The translations under genes and the position numbers were made by a program. The notes under the pieces are model-generated. The model had not been told where the DNA came from. It searched no databases and saw nothing but the letters and a program-made list of their open reading frames with translations. A stretch of DNA of 64,000 bases from Bacillota bacterium (GTDB lineage: Bacteria; Bacillota; Clostridia; Christensenellales; CAG-138): positions 94,376 to 158,375 of the forward strand of contig JAEESS010000001.1 of the NCBI GenBank assembly GCA_016286445.1. The letters run 5' to 3'. Positions 26,932 through 35,438 of this stretch are shown in pieces. How positions within the stretch are numbered: the first letter of the stretch is position 1; every line of letters begins with the position of its first letter.

Positions 26932-27966
26932 ATGGGTGAAGATATCAAGCTGACAAAGCTTGCAAACTGCGCGGGATGCGGCGCTAAAGTCGGCGCAGGC
27001 GTACTTGCAAAGCTTTTATCCGATCTTCCGACACTGCAGGATGATAACCTGCTCGTCGGATTCGATAAGAGCGACGATGCGGCGGTCTATCGGATCAAGG
27101 ACGACCTTGCGCTTGTGCAAACGCTGGACTTCTTCCCTCCCATTGCCGACGATCCATATACTTTCGGACAGATCGCGGCAACGAATGCGCTGTCGGATAT
27201 CTATGCGATGGGCGGCGAACCGAAGCTCGCGCTGAACATTATGTGCGTTCCGAAGAACATGCCGAAGGAAGCGGTCCATGAGATCCTACGCGGCGGATAT
27301 GAAAAATGCGCCGAAGCCGGCGCGATCATTTGCGGCGGACACAGCATCTATGACGAGGAACCGAAGTACGGGCTTTCCGTGACGGGATTTGTGCATCCGG
27401 AACGCATGTGGAAAAATCACGGAGCAAAACCGGGTGATGTGCTGTTTTTGACAAAGCCGATCGGCATCGGCGTATTGACCGCGGCACAGCGCGGTAATCT
27501 TTTAGAACCCAAAACACATGATCTGATGATCCGGTTGATGACGACGCTGAACAAAAGCGCACGGGACGTGCTTGTTGATTTTGACGTTCATGCATGCACG
27601 GATGTGACCGGGTTTTCTTTTCTCGGACATCTCTACGAGATGTGCAGCGGATCGGATGTGTCCGCCGATATTGACGTCGATTCGATCGCGCTGATTCCGG
27701 AGGCTTTGGACTTTGCAAGGATCGGGATCCTGCCGGAAGGTATGTATCGAAACCGTACTTATGCAGAAAGCGCGGTCGACGTCGGCAATACGGAACTTGC
27801 CGTCTGTGATCTTCTGTTTGATCCGCAGACGTCCGGCGGACTGCTTGTTGCAGTTCCCCCGGAAGAAGCTGACGCCGTTTTTGATGCGCTGCATGATCAA
27901 GTTCCCTGCGCTCAGCGTGTCGGAAGAATCGTTCCGAAAAGGGAGAAATCTATTTATCTGCAGTAA
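26932..27966 (+). CDS. selD: selenide, water dikinase (Cys form)
   Basis: A 344-residue SelD that makes selenophosphate from selenide and ATP. The active-site motif is NCAGCGAKV: Cys16 and Lys19 match the catalytic Cys17/Lys20 of the E. coli enzyme. The codon is TGC, not TGA, so this is not a selenoprotein form. Phosphate/ATP motifs DDAAVY and ICGGHSI are intact. It ends the yqeC-yqeB-xdhC-selD operon. With no selA/selB visible, the selenophosphate may feed only the labile Se cofactor, but those genes could lie elsewhere. Confidence 0.95.
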   Translation: MGEDIKLTKLANCAGCGAKVGAGVLAKLLSDLPTLQDDNLLVGFDKSDDAAVYRIKDDLALVQTLDFFPPIADDPYTFGQIAATNALSDIYAMGGEPKLALNIMCVPKNMPKEAVHEILRGGYEKCAEAGAIICGGHSIYDEEPKYGLSVTGFVHPERMWKNHGAKPGDVLFLTKPIGIGVLTAAQRGNLLEPKTHDLMIRLMTTLNKSARDVLVDFDVHACTDVTGFSFLGHLYEMCSGSDVSADIDVDSIALIPEALDFARIGILPEGMYRNRTYAESAVDVGNTELAVCDLLFDPQTSGGLLVAVPPEEADAVFDALHDQVPCAQRVGRIVPKREKSIYLQ

Positions 27967-27996
27967 GTGATGAAAAGCAACGGTATCAATACAAAA

Positions 27997-28023
27997 AAAG
28001 GAGCGGCGATTTGCCGCTCCTTT
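27997..28023. terminator. bidirectional terminator between selD and the subtilase gene
   Basis: An 11-bp stem AAAGGAGCGGC (27997-28007) with GCCGCTCCTTT (28013-28023); A-rich on the left and T-rich on the right, so it serves both convergent genes. Confidence 0.9.
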
Positions 28024-28032
28024 CGCATTAGG

Positions 28033-31000
28033 TCATCCTTCAATTCCGTAGAATACAACCCACGGATCATCTGTATTGTAATCCTGCAGCGGACGAAGCT
28101 GGACGGTACCCATATCAAACACCGGTACGAAGTAACCGTAATAGACCAGATCGCCAACCTCAACACCTTCTGCATTCATCGTTGCAACGATATCGACACA
28201 GTATGTACCGTCGGTCACGCTGACGGTCTGTGTGCCGTCGCCGCGATCGGTTACCCCGATCACTTCAAGATCTTCAGTATAGAAGAACGTACCGACATGC
28301 ATCGCAGGATTCTCCATTACTTCATCAAAGGTCACGGGATCACCTATTTCGTATACATACGGATAGTAGATCATATCGTAGTATACATATTCGTACAACG
28401 CATCGCCGATGTCCGTCTCGTAGTCTTCGTTGACATATTCTGTTAACGTAATCTCTGCGTTGTCAAGTCTCGGGCAGCCATAGTAGTTATCAAGCTCACC
28501 GACGAAGAGATAGACATCACCGATATGGATATCTTCGATATTCGTCTTATCCGCGAGGTTGATTGCGATACCCAGAGGATTGCCGTAGACAGGATTTACA
28601 GACGATACATAGATCGTGTCGTTGTAGATCTCGGTGACAATACCTTCAGCGATTGCATTCGAGCCAGACGCTTTGTAGTCAAGAATCTGCTCAACTGCGA
28701 ATTCAAGACTAGTGGGACTGTATTCGCTGCTAATGATCTCGCCGTTATCAAGGTTGATGCAGTACGACTTGATATTGGTTGCGTAGTCGATGGTTTCGAT
28801 AATGACGTACGAAATATTCTCCGGAAGCTCGGACAGATCCAGATTGATCTCGCCTGCCTCATCACCAACTGCATAGCCAAGGTCGTAGCTGGTAAGATAA
28901 ACCTTTCCGGTTTCTTCGTCCTCATAAACAGTGCCGTCATATGCATACGCATCAGCATAAGCGAGACCGGAACCGTTATCTGCAAGCTTAATCGTTGCAG
29001 TTTTCGCTTCGATATCGACTTCAGCTTCGGTGATGACCGGAGATTCCGTATCAACAAGCAGCTGGAACTGATACTCGGTATTCAGAGGAGCGCCCGGATA
29101 GTCGATCATGGTCTCGTAGGTCACGAGGCAAACCGTGCCGTTCGGCAAATAGTCACCATAGTACTCGGATTGTTCGTTCGTAACGACGCCGTTCCAAGCA
29201 AAGCTTCCGCGCGGACCCCAGGTCTGAGAGGTGGTGTTGAAGTATGCTTTGCCGAGATATTCGGTTTCGTCTACATAATAGATTTCACCGGTCAATGCAT
29301 CAGATACTGTCATGATCAGATGGCGAGCATTTCTGAGCTGGATCGGCTCAGAATAGAACATATCGACAAGGAACTGTTCACCGTCAGTGTTCACATTGGA
29401 GATCGCATTATGAAGCGGATTGTCGGATGTATTGAATACATCTACCCAAGCTTCGGTGGTAATCTCGTCATCGCCGATGATCGTGCAGGCCGGGTTCGCT
29501 GCAAAGTAAGTATAAAGACCGCTGCTGTATCCATAATCGGAAGGATCTATGCCCAAGTCGAGAAGGAAATTATACCAATCATATTCGTCGAAATTCACAC
29601 CATATGTCATGTGCGGTTTGATATTGACTTCCATCGGCGTGAACAGGTCGGTCGGCAGGTAGCCGGCTGCCGCATACTGCGGATAGTAAATATTCTCTGC
29701 AGCAAAGTACATCAGGTAATCGGGGCTGTTCGTCCAGATTCTGTCAAGAACAGGACCCTGCGTCCAGTCACCGTAGAAGCCGCTGAACGTGAAATGCGCA
29801 TCCGCGCTCGCGATCTTTCCGGTCGGCGTGTAGGTCGGGAGCGTTTCGAGACCGACAACCGCGCGAAGAATGAATGCTGCGTCGGAAGCGGTGACCTGAC
29901 CATCCTGATTTACGTCTGCAAAGAACAGAGCGACATCATCGAGATTTGTGAGCCCGACAACGTAGCGAAGGATCTCTGCCGCGTCTGCTGCCGTAACTCT
30001 GTTATCCAGGTTTGCATCGCCGAGGATACCTGCCGAAACAGGCGTATCGCCGGATGCTTCCGCGTTTGCCTCATTCGTGAAGTAGACATAACCCTCGAAA
30101 TAGTTGCCGTTTGCGAAGGTCTCGTCGAAATATGCTTTTACATCGTCGTCAAGCGTGATCTTCAGTTTGCCTTCGTAAGTGCCGTTTGCGGGGATCGTGA
30201 TCGTGGTAGCACCGTCGACCGTGATACCTTTGCCGTTAAGCAGGTAGTCGGACGTCAGGGTGTTGTATCCCTGTGTGACATAGTCGTACAGACCGATGAC
30301 CGTGAGATCATAGACCTGTTCGACATCACTGAGGTTCACAGCGGTATAACGAATGCTGTATTCACCGGTCTTGTCGGGATCGTCAAACAGATTCACGATC
30401 GGCTCGACAAAGTAAATCGGGCAGGTAACGGCGTTCTCAAGATTGAGGATACCGGAACCGCACTTTCTCGGAGAATAGAGATATCCTTCACCGTCGACCG
30501 GAAGCATTGCGGTGGATTCGAGCACATCTTCTGCAAGCTCAGCGCGCTGCGCTTTGGAAAGTGCCGGATAGACTTCCTTGAGGTACTGGGTGAGCAGCAG
30601 CAGCGAACCGACAGCGTTCGGAGACGCCATGGACGTACCGCTGTATACTTCGTATGCATCGGGAGCGCCGGCAACCGAAGAATAGATCATACCGCCGGGA
30701 GCGGAGATCGTCGGCTTGAGCTCCAGAGACGGCGTGGTGCCCCAGCTGGAGAACGTGCTCATGAGCCATGCGTTCGGGTTATCGATCTCAACCTTTTCAG
30801 TCGGGATGGTGACGGTATTGTCAACATCAAGACCGTCCACAATCTCAAGACCGGATTCCTGAAGAATGCTGATAGCCGGTACATAATACGGATCGATCAG
30901 CATGCCGATGGAACCTGCCTGGTTGTTGTACAGGATCATACCGACTGCGCCCTTATCGGCGACATTCTTGTTCTTTTCGGAGAAGGAGATGTTGCCGCGA

Positions 31001-32418
31001 ACAACGAGAGCGACCTTGCCTTCTACCTCATCCGGGATCTCCTCTGCAGTACCCTGACCGCAGTACACGAGCTCGACTGTCTGATCGCCGAAGGTGTCAA
31101 GCCAGCCGTGTTCGCCGTCCTCGCAGTTGTCGACATAGGTCATCGGCATACCGTTGTATAAGATTACATTCGACGGGTATGCAAGGTTCTCCATGGAAGC
31201 TACGGATACGTTGCCTTCATAGGTGGACGGCGTTGCAACCTCTGCGTAGTCCGCATAATCTGCGAGAACATAACCGTCTCCTGCGAAGTTGGCGGCGTTG
31301 CGTGCCATGGAATACTCATTGCCTGCCGAGATGCAAACGATGACGCCCGCCTGGTCGAGCTTCTTATACACATTGCCGAATTCTTCATCCAGCTCCGGGT
31401 CATAGACGAAGCCGCCCGGTGAACCAATGGACATGTTGATCGCATCAACGCCGAGCAGGAAGCAGTCTTCCAACGCAGCCATGTAGATGCCGGAGTTCGT
31501 GCCCTGTGCCTGATCGGCGAAAATCTTCATGAATACGAGCTGCGCGGTCGGAGCTGCACCCATGAACTTGATGGCGCCGTCTGCATCGAGTGCAAGACCG
31601 GTGATCGTACCGGAAACATGGGAACCGTGTCCGTTATAATCCGTTACGTCGTCATCTTTGTCGTAATAGTCATAGGAGAACGGAATCTTGTCGGAAATGT
31701 ATTTTCCTTCGACCGTGGTGCTAACGGAAGCAACATAGTCTTCGGTGAATACCGGATCTGAGATGACGCCGTAATCTTGGAACGCTTCATGCTCAAGATT
31801 CAGACCGGTGTCAAGAACCGCTACAACCATGCCGTCACCGAAAAGACCGATGCTCTGCATTGAGTATGCGCCGGTGATGATGTTTGCATTTGCCTGAGAG
31901 GGCGTCTGCACTTCGGGTGCGTTGTACTCGTTTGCGATATAGACCTTCTTGACGCCGTCCATCTTCTCCATAAGAGCGAGATTTTTGTACGCCGTCTGGA
32001 TCGACATACCGTTGATCAAAGCGGTGTAATCATATACGCGCTTTGCTTCAAACGACAATGCCTTGAAGAAGGTGTCATGCGCACTGGACAGACGGTTCTG
32101 CGCAGATTCCGCCTTCTTTGCGCGGATCTCCTCTGCCGTATAAGTGTCGCTCAGCGCAGGTTCCTCAAACACGACGATCGCGGTTACGATCTTATCGGGT
32201 GAGATGCTCTTGCTGTTGAGACGCTCATCCAGTGTGGAGAACTTTTTCTCAGTCAGGCTCTGGAACACCGGTTTTGAAACGTTCGGTTCCGGGACTGCTT
32301 CATTGCCGTCGCCGATTCTTTCAAGCTTCTTTGCAGAATCTGCAAAAGAAACCGGAAGGACGCTCAGCACCATGACCAAAGCGAGCATGATCGCAAGTAT
32401 GGTTCTTGCTTTTTTCAT
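28033..32418 (-). CDS. secreted subtilase (S8) with PA domain and internal dockerin
   Basis: A 1461-residue secreted protease. Signal peptide residues 1-26 (cleavage near SFA-DS); I9-like propeptide about 65-165; catalytic Asp203 (VLDTGLN), His264 (NGHGSHVSG) and Ser596 (SGTSMASP), with a PA-like insertion about 400-550, as in lactocepin/C5a-peptidase enzymes; Fn3-like region about 650-790; then a type I dockerin at about 800-861 with two calcium repeats (DANLDNRVTAADAAEILRYV and DVNQDGQVTASDAAFILRAV), and some 600 further residues of beta-rich C-terminus. No sortase or S-layer anchor is seen. The start at 32418 follows AGGAGG. A strong consensus promoter drives it alone. Confidence 0.92.
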   Translation of the reverse strand: MKKARTILAIMLALVMVLSVLPVSFADSAKKLERIGDGNEAVPEPNVSKPVFQSLTEKKFSTLDERLNSKSISPDKIVTAIVVFEEPALSDTYTAEEIRAKKAESAQNRLSSAHDTFFKALSFEAKRVYDYTALINGMSIQTAYKNLALMEKMDGVKKVYIANEYNAPEVQTPSQANANIITGAYSMQSIGLFGDGMVVAVLDTGLNLEHEAFQDYGVISDPVFTEDYVASVSTTVEGKYISDKIPFSYDYYDKDDDVTDYNGHGSHVSGTITGLALDADGAIKFMGAAPTAQLVFMKIFADQAQGTNSGIYMAALEDCFLLGVDAINMSIGSPGGFVYDPELDEEFGNVYKKLDQAGVIVCISAGNEYSMARNAANFAGDGYVLADYADYAEVATPSTYEGNVSVASMENLAYPSNVILYNGMPMTYVDNCEDGEHGWLDTFGDQTVELVYCGQGTAEEIPDEVEGKVALVVRGNISFSEKNKNVADKGAVGMILYNNQAGSIGMLIDPYYVPAISILQESGLEIVDGLDVDNTVTIPTEKVEIDNPNAWLMSTFSSWGTTPSLELKPTISAPGGMIYSSVAGAPDAYEVYSGTSMASPNAVGSLLLLTQYLKEVYPALSKAQRAELAEDVLESTAMLPVDGEGYLYSPRKCGSGILNLENAVTCPIYFVEPIVNLFDDPDKTGEYSIRYTAVNLSDVEQVYDLTVIGLYDYVTQGYNTLTSDYLLNGKGITVDGATTITIPANGTYEGKLKITLDDDVKAYFDETFANGNYFEGYVYFTNEANAEASGDTPVSAGILGDANLDNRVTAADAAEILRYVVGLTNLDDVALFFADVNQDGQVTASDAAFILRAVVGLETLPTYTPTGKIASADAHFTFSGFYGDWTQGPVLDRIWTNSPDYLMYFAAENIYYPQYAAAGYLPTDLFTPMEVNIKPHMTYGVNFDEYDWYNFLLDLGIDPSDYGYSSGLYTYFAANPACTIIGDDEITTEAWVDVFNTSDNPLHNAISNVNTDGEQFLVDMFYSEPIQLRNARHLIMTVSDALTGEIYYVDETEYLGKAYFNTTSQTWGPRGSFAWNGVVTNEQSEYYGDYLPNGTVCLVTYETMIDYPGAPLNTEYQFQLLVDTESPVITEAEVDIEAKTATIKLADNGSGLAYADAYAYDGTVYEDEETGKVYLTSYDLGYAVGDEAGEINLDLSELPENISYVIIETIDYATNIKSYCINLDNGEIISSEYSPTSLEFAVEQILDYKASGSNAIAEGIVTEIYNDTIYVSSVNPVYGNPLGIAINLADKTNIEDIHIGDVYLFVGELDNYYGCPRLDNAEITLTEYVNEDYETDIGDALYEYVYYDMIYYPYVYEIGDPVTFDEVMENPAMHVGTFFYTEDLEVIGVTDRGDGTQTVSVTDGTYCVDIVATMNAEGVEVGDLVYYGYFVPVFDMGTVQLRPLQDYNTDDPWVVFYGIEG

Positions 32419-32443
32419 CCATGTATCCTCCTTATTCATATTA

Positions 32444-32457
32444 GTACACAAGTGTAC
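32444..32457. promoter_or_regulatory. palindrome in the 5' leader of the subtilase gene
   Basis: GTACAC-TT-GTGTAC on the coding (minus) strand, about 10 bases downstream of the expected transcript start. Position and symmetry fit a repressor site or a short mRNA hairpin; neither is proven. Confidence 0.45.
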
Positions 32458-32472
32458 AATACATGCGCTTAT

Positions 32473-32501
32473 ATTATATTATCTGTCAACCCGATTGTCA
32501 A
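32473..32501 (-). promoter_or_regulatory. consensus sigma-A promoter of the subtilase gene
   Basis: On the minus strand TTGACA (32501-32496), 17 bases, TATAAT (32478-32473): a perfect match at both boxes and spacing, the strongest promoter in the window. It overlaps the 3' end of the upstream membrane-protein gene. Confidence 0.9.
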
Positions 32502-33219
32502 GAAATATCCATAAATTCTTACGCATGTCGCGGTTGCGCAAAAAGCCCGAAAAACAAGCAAGAATCAGACATAACCCGGCGGAAACGCGAAAATATATTT
32601 TGAATCCGAACAGAAACGAAGCGATGAAAAACAGGATTCCGAGCAGCAGATATTTATCGATGCGAAAGGCGAACTGTTTTCGGGTGCCGACGTCCTCTCC
32701 CTCCTTCCCCGGTTCTTTCCCGTCCGCGATCCGCAGCAGATCCTCTGTACAGTATACGGTCACCGCGGGACTGTATGATCGTATCAGATCTTCAAACCTT
32801 TTACGGGACCCCATGATTCCGATCGCGTCCGCGCCCCTTCGGATCGCCTCCAGAACATCGCATCTGTCCGGGTGCTCCTTCCGGATCAGAATGAACCGTT
32901 TTTTGCCGGTCAGATCAGACAGCGCTTCATCGTTCATCAAGAACAGCAGATCCGTTTTACGGCGACGGATCGCTTCCTGTCTGCGTTTCTTTTCCATTCG
33001 GGAAGCGCTGCTGACGCGCAGCAGCAGTACGATGCCGAGTATCCCGCAAAACAGGACGCCAATGAGCGTACGTTTTTCGGAACGATGCAGTATAACGTAT
33101 GCGGGAAGGCATATTAAGAATGAAAACAGGACAGAATCCGAGACGATCAGGATCCGACGGAAAATGATTTGCGCTCTGCTGTTGATTCTCATAAAAAGAG
33201 TGTTGCCAAACATGCGCAT
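32479..33219 (-). CDS. membrane protein of unknown function
   Basis: A 246-residue protein with two hydrophobic helices near residues 28-75, a basic soluble middle (a run of Arg/Lys about 76-95, then a mixed domain to about 165) and two more helices about 195-235. I do not recognise the family. The start could be 33219 or the ATG at 33192; neither has a good ribosome site. It is divergent from nadD and its last codons overlap the subtilase promoter. Weak start signals lower confidence, but codon usage and the clean alternation of hydrophobic and charged segments look real. Confidence 0.6.
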   Translation of the reverse strand: MRMFGNTLFMRINSRAQIIFRRILIVSDSVLFSFLICLPAYVILHRSEKRTLIGVLFCGILGIVLLLRVSSASRMEKKRRQEAIRRRKTDLLFLMNDEALSDLTGKKRFILIRKEHPDRCDVLEAIRRGADAIGIMGSRKRFEDLIRSYSPAVTVYCTEDLLRIADGKEPGKEGEDVGTRKQFAFRIDKYLLLGILFFIASFLFGFKIYFRVSAGLCLILACFSGFLRNRDMRKNLWIFLDNRVDR

Positions 33220-33232
33220 TGTATTCTATAAT
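33203..33232 (+). promoter_or_regulatory. promoter of nadD fusion gene, probably giving a leaderless mRNA
   Basis: TTGCCA (33203-33208), 18 bases, perfect TATAAT (33227-33232), then six bases and the ATG at 33239. Transcription would start at or next to the A of the start codon and there is no ribosome site in between. Confidence 0.6.
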
Positions 33233-33238
33233 CATAAT

Positions 33239-34729
33239 ATGAAAAAACAAAGAATCGGTGTATTCGGGGGAACCTTTCACCCCGTTCATAACGGGCATCT
33301 CGCCCTTGCAAAGCATGCGGCGGAAGCATTGGAGATCGACCGCGTGCTGTTTGTGATCGACCGCATCCCACCGCACAAAACGCTCGCAGAAGGCGCAGAC
33401 GACGCCGAACGCCTTGAGATCCTCCGCCTTTCCGTTGCGGACGAGCCGCTCTTTGCCGTCGAGACCATGGAGCTTCGGCGCGAGGGAAAAAGCTACAGTG
33501 TCGACACACTGCGCGAGCTGAAAGAACGTTATCCCGAAAGCGAGCTGTATTTCTTTATGGGATCCGATATGCTGAACTCCTTCACAAGCTGGCGTTCGCC
33601 GGAAGAGATCGCAAAGCTTGCGTCTCTGGTGTGCACGATCCGCGGCGGACAAAGCGGCGGTGAAGAACAAACGGCTGCGGATCTTCATGCGCGATACGGC
33701 GCGAACGTCATTCTTCTCAAAGAGGTCTCCGATCTCTCCTCTACGATCGTGCGGCAGCGCATTCACGACGCATTACCGATCACGGGGATGGTTCCCCCAA
33801 AAGCTGCGCATTATATATATCTCAAGGGCTGTTATCAGCCTGCAGATATCCGGACCATGTATGAACGCTTATCCAGAGAGCTCAAGCCGAAACGTCTGGA
33901 GCATACCGCCTATGTTCTGGAAACGGCGCTCAATCTTGCGGAACGGTTCGGCGCGGACGCGAAGAAAACACGCATTGCAGCTCTTTTGCACGATTGCGCA
34001 AAGTATCTTCCGGATGAAAAGCTTCTGCCTTATGCGGATACGGAACCGCCGATGCCGCAGATCCTGCACGCGCCGGCAGGCGCAGACCGCGCAAAGAACG
34101 TCTATGGGATCAACGATCCGGAGATTTTACGGGCGATCCGTCTGCATACGACCGGCGACGCAGGCATGACGCTACTCGACAAGGTCATTTATCTTGCCGA
34201 TATGATCGAACCGTCCCGATCCTATGAGGGCGCAGAAACAATCCGCAGCGCCGCGACGCTCGATGAAATGATGCGTCTTGCTTTATTGCGAAGTATTTGG
34301 TATATTAAAGATAACGGGAACGCCGTTCATCCCGCTACCCTGCGGGCACTAAACGATACAGGAGGTCAGATGGAACGTTTCGGAGAAGCGGACGCGCTTG
34401 CGATCTGCAAAGTGTTATATGATAAGAAGGCGGTTGATATCCTCGCGCTGCACATCGGAGACAAGACGATCATTGCGGACTGGTTTGTTGTGGCAAGCGG
34501 CACATCGGTCACGCATGTACGCGCGCTTTGCGACGAGCTTGAAGATAAAGCAAGCGAACTCGGTCTTGCCATTCGCCGGAAGGAAGGCTATGAGGATGCG
34601 CGCTGGATCGTGCTGGATTTCGGGTTTGCCCTCGTGCATCTGTTCCACCCCGAGGAACGCGCGTATTACAACATCGAACGGTTATGGGAAGGCGACGACA
34701 ACATGATCCGCTATCCCATTTCGGAATAA
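33239..34729 (+). CDS. NadD-YqeK-RsfS triple fusion
   Basis: One uninterrupted 496-codon frame holding three proteins that are usually separate neighbours. Residues 1-198: nicotinate-nucleotide adenylyltransferase (NadD; GVFGGTFHPVHNGH, late STIVRQRI). Residues about 205-372: YqeK HD-domain hydrolase (RLEHTAYV, LLHDCAKYLP with His251-Asp252, LADMIEPSR), a family that cleaves symmetric diadenosine tetraphosphate. Residues 378-496: RsfS ribosomal silencing factor (KAVDILALHIGD, VASGTSVTHV, HPEERAYYNIERLW). Between YqeK and RsfS lies AGGAGGTCAG-ATG (ATG at 34370, in frame), so RsfS may also be made alone from an internal start. Confidence 0.9.
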   Translation: MKKQRIGVFGGTFHPVHNGHLALAKHAAEALEIDRVLFVIDRIPPHKTLAEGADDAERLEILRLSVADEPLFAVETMELRREGKSYSVDTLRELKERYPESELYFFMGSDMLNSFTSWRSPEEIAKLASLVCTIRGGQSGGEEQTAADLHARYGANVILLKEVSDLSSTIVRQRIHDALPITGMVPPKAAHYIYLKGCYQPADIRTMYERLSRELKPKRLEHTAYVLETALNLAERFGADAKKTRIAALLHDCAKYLPDEKLLPYADTEPPMPQILHAPAGADRAKNVYGINDPEILRAIRLHTTGDAGMTLLDKVIYLADMIEPSRSYEGAETIRSAATLDEMMRLALLRSIWYIKDNGNAVHPATLRALNDTGGQMERFGEADALAICKVLYDKKAVDILALHIGDKTIIADWFVVASGTSVTHVRALCDELEDKASELGLAIRRKEGYEDARWIVLDFGFALVHLFHPEERAYYNIERLWEGDDNMIRYPISE

Positions 34730-34747
34730 TCTTACGGAGGTATTACC

Positions 34748-35392
34748 ATGGAACTTGCAAAGTATATCGACCATACGCTTTTGAAACCCGAATCCACGCG
34801 TGAAGACATCAAACGCGTCTGCGAGGAGGCGAAGCATTACAACACGGCAAGCGTCTGCGTCAATCCCTTCTGGATCGACTTTGTTGCCGACCAGCTCAAA
34901 GGCACGGATATCAAGCCCTGCTGCGTGATCGGATTCCCTCTGGGCGCAACGCTGCCCGAAGTCAAAGCCTACGAGACGGCGGCGGCGATCCGTGACGGCG
35001 CAAAGGAAGTTGACATGGTCATCAACGTCGGCGCGCTGCGCGGTGCGGAATTTGAGACGGTCTATGAGGACATCAAGGCAGTCGTCGACGCAGCAGCGGG
35101 AAAAGCGCTCGTCAAAGTCATCATCGAGACCTGCCTTTTGACCGACGAACAAAAGGTGATCGCATGCAAGCTTGCAAAGCAGGCCGGCGCCGACTACGTC
35201 AAGACCAGCACCGGCTTCTCCACCGGCGGCGCAAAGGTCGAGGATATTCGGCTGATGCGTGAAACGGTCGGTCCCGAGATGGGCGTTAAGGCAAGCGGCG
35301 GCGTCCGCACAAAGGCGGATGCGGAAGCCATGATCGAAGCAGGCGCGTCGCGCATCGGCGCAAGCTCCTCGAAAAAGATCATCGAAGGCTGA
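34748..35392 (+). CDS. deoC: deoxyribose-phosphate aldolase
   Basis: A 214-residue class I aldolase that splits 2-deoxyribose 5-phosphate into glyceraldehyde 3-phosphate and acetaldehyde. The Schiff-base lysine is in YVKTSTGFS (Lys152); HTLLKP near the N-terminus and KASGGVRT near the C-terminus complete the site. GGAGGTATTACC precedes the ATG, 18 bases after the nadD fusion, so it is probably co-transcribed. Full length for the short bacterial form. Confidence 0.96.
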   Translation: MELAKYIDHTLLKPESTREDIKRVCEEAKHYNTASVCVNPFWIDFVADQLKGTDIKPCCVIGFPLGATLPEVKAYETAAAIRDGAKEVDMVINVGALRGAEFETVYEDIKAVVDAAAGKALVKVIIETCLLTDEQKVIACKLAKQAGADYVKTSTGFSTGGAKVEDIRLMRETVGPEMGVKASGGVRTKADAEAMIEAGASRIGASSSKKIIEG

Positions 35393-35407
35393 TCCCCAAA
35401 AAGATAT

Positions 35408-35438
35408 CGCCCGCGGTATGATGCCGCGGGCGTTCTTT
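35408..35438. terminator. bidirectional terminator between deoC and the trypsin-like gene
   Basis: A 9-bp GC stem CGCCCGCGG (35408-35416) with CCGCGGGCG (35424-35432), then TTCTTT; it lies between convergent genes. Confidence 0.85.

Noticed and set aside
26932..27000. Possible selenocysteine (TGA) codon in selD
   Set aside because: The active-site codons read TGC; the frame is open without any internal TGA.
28525..31161. An 878-codon open frame on the plus strand
   Set aside because: It is the exact antisense of the subtilase coding sequence, has no ribosome site, and shows no domain; it arises from codon bias.
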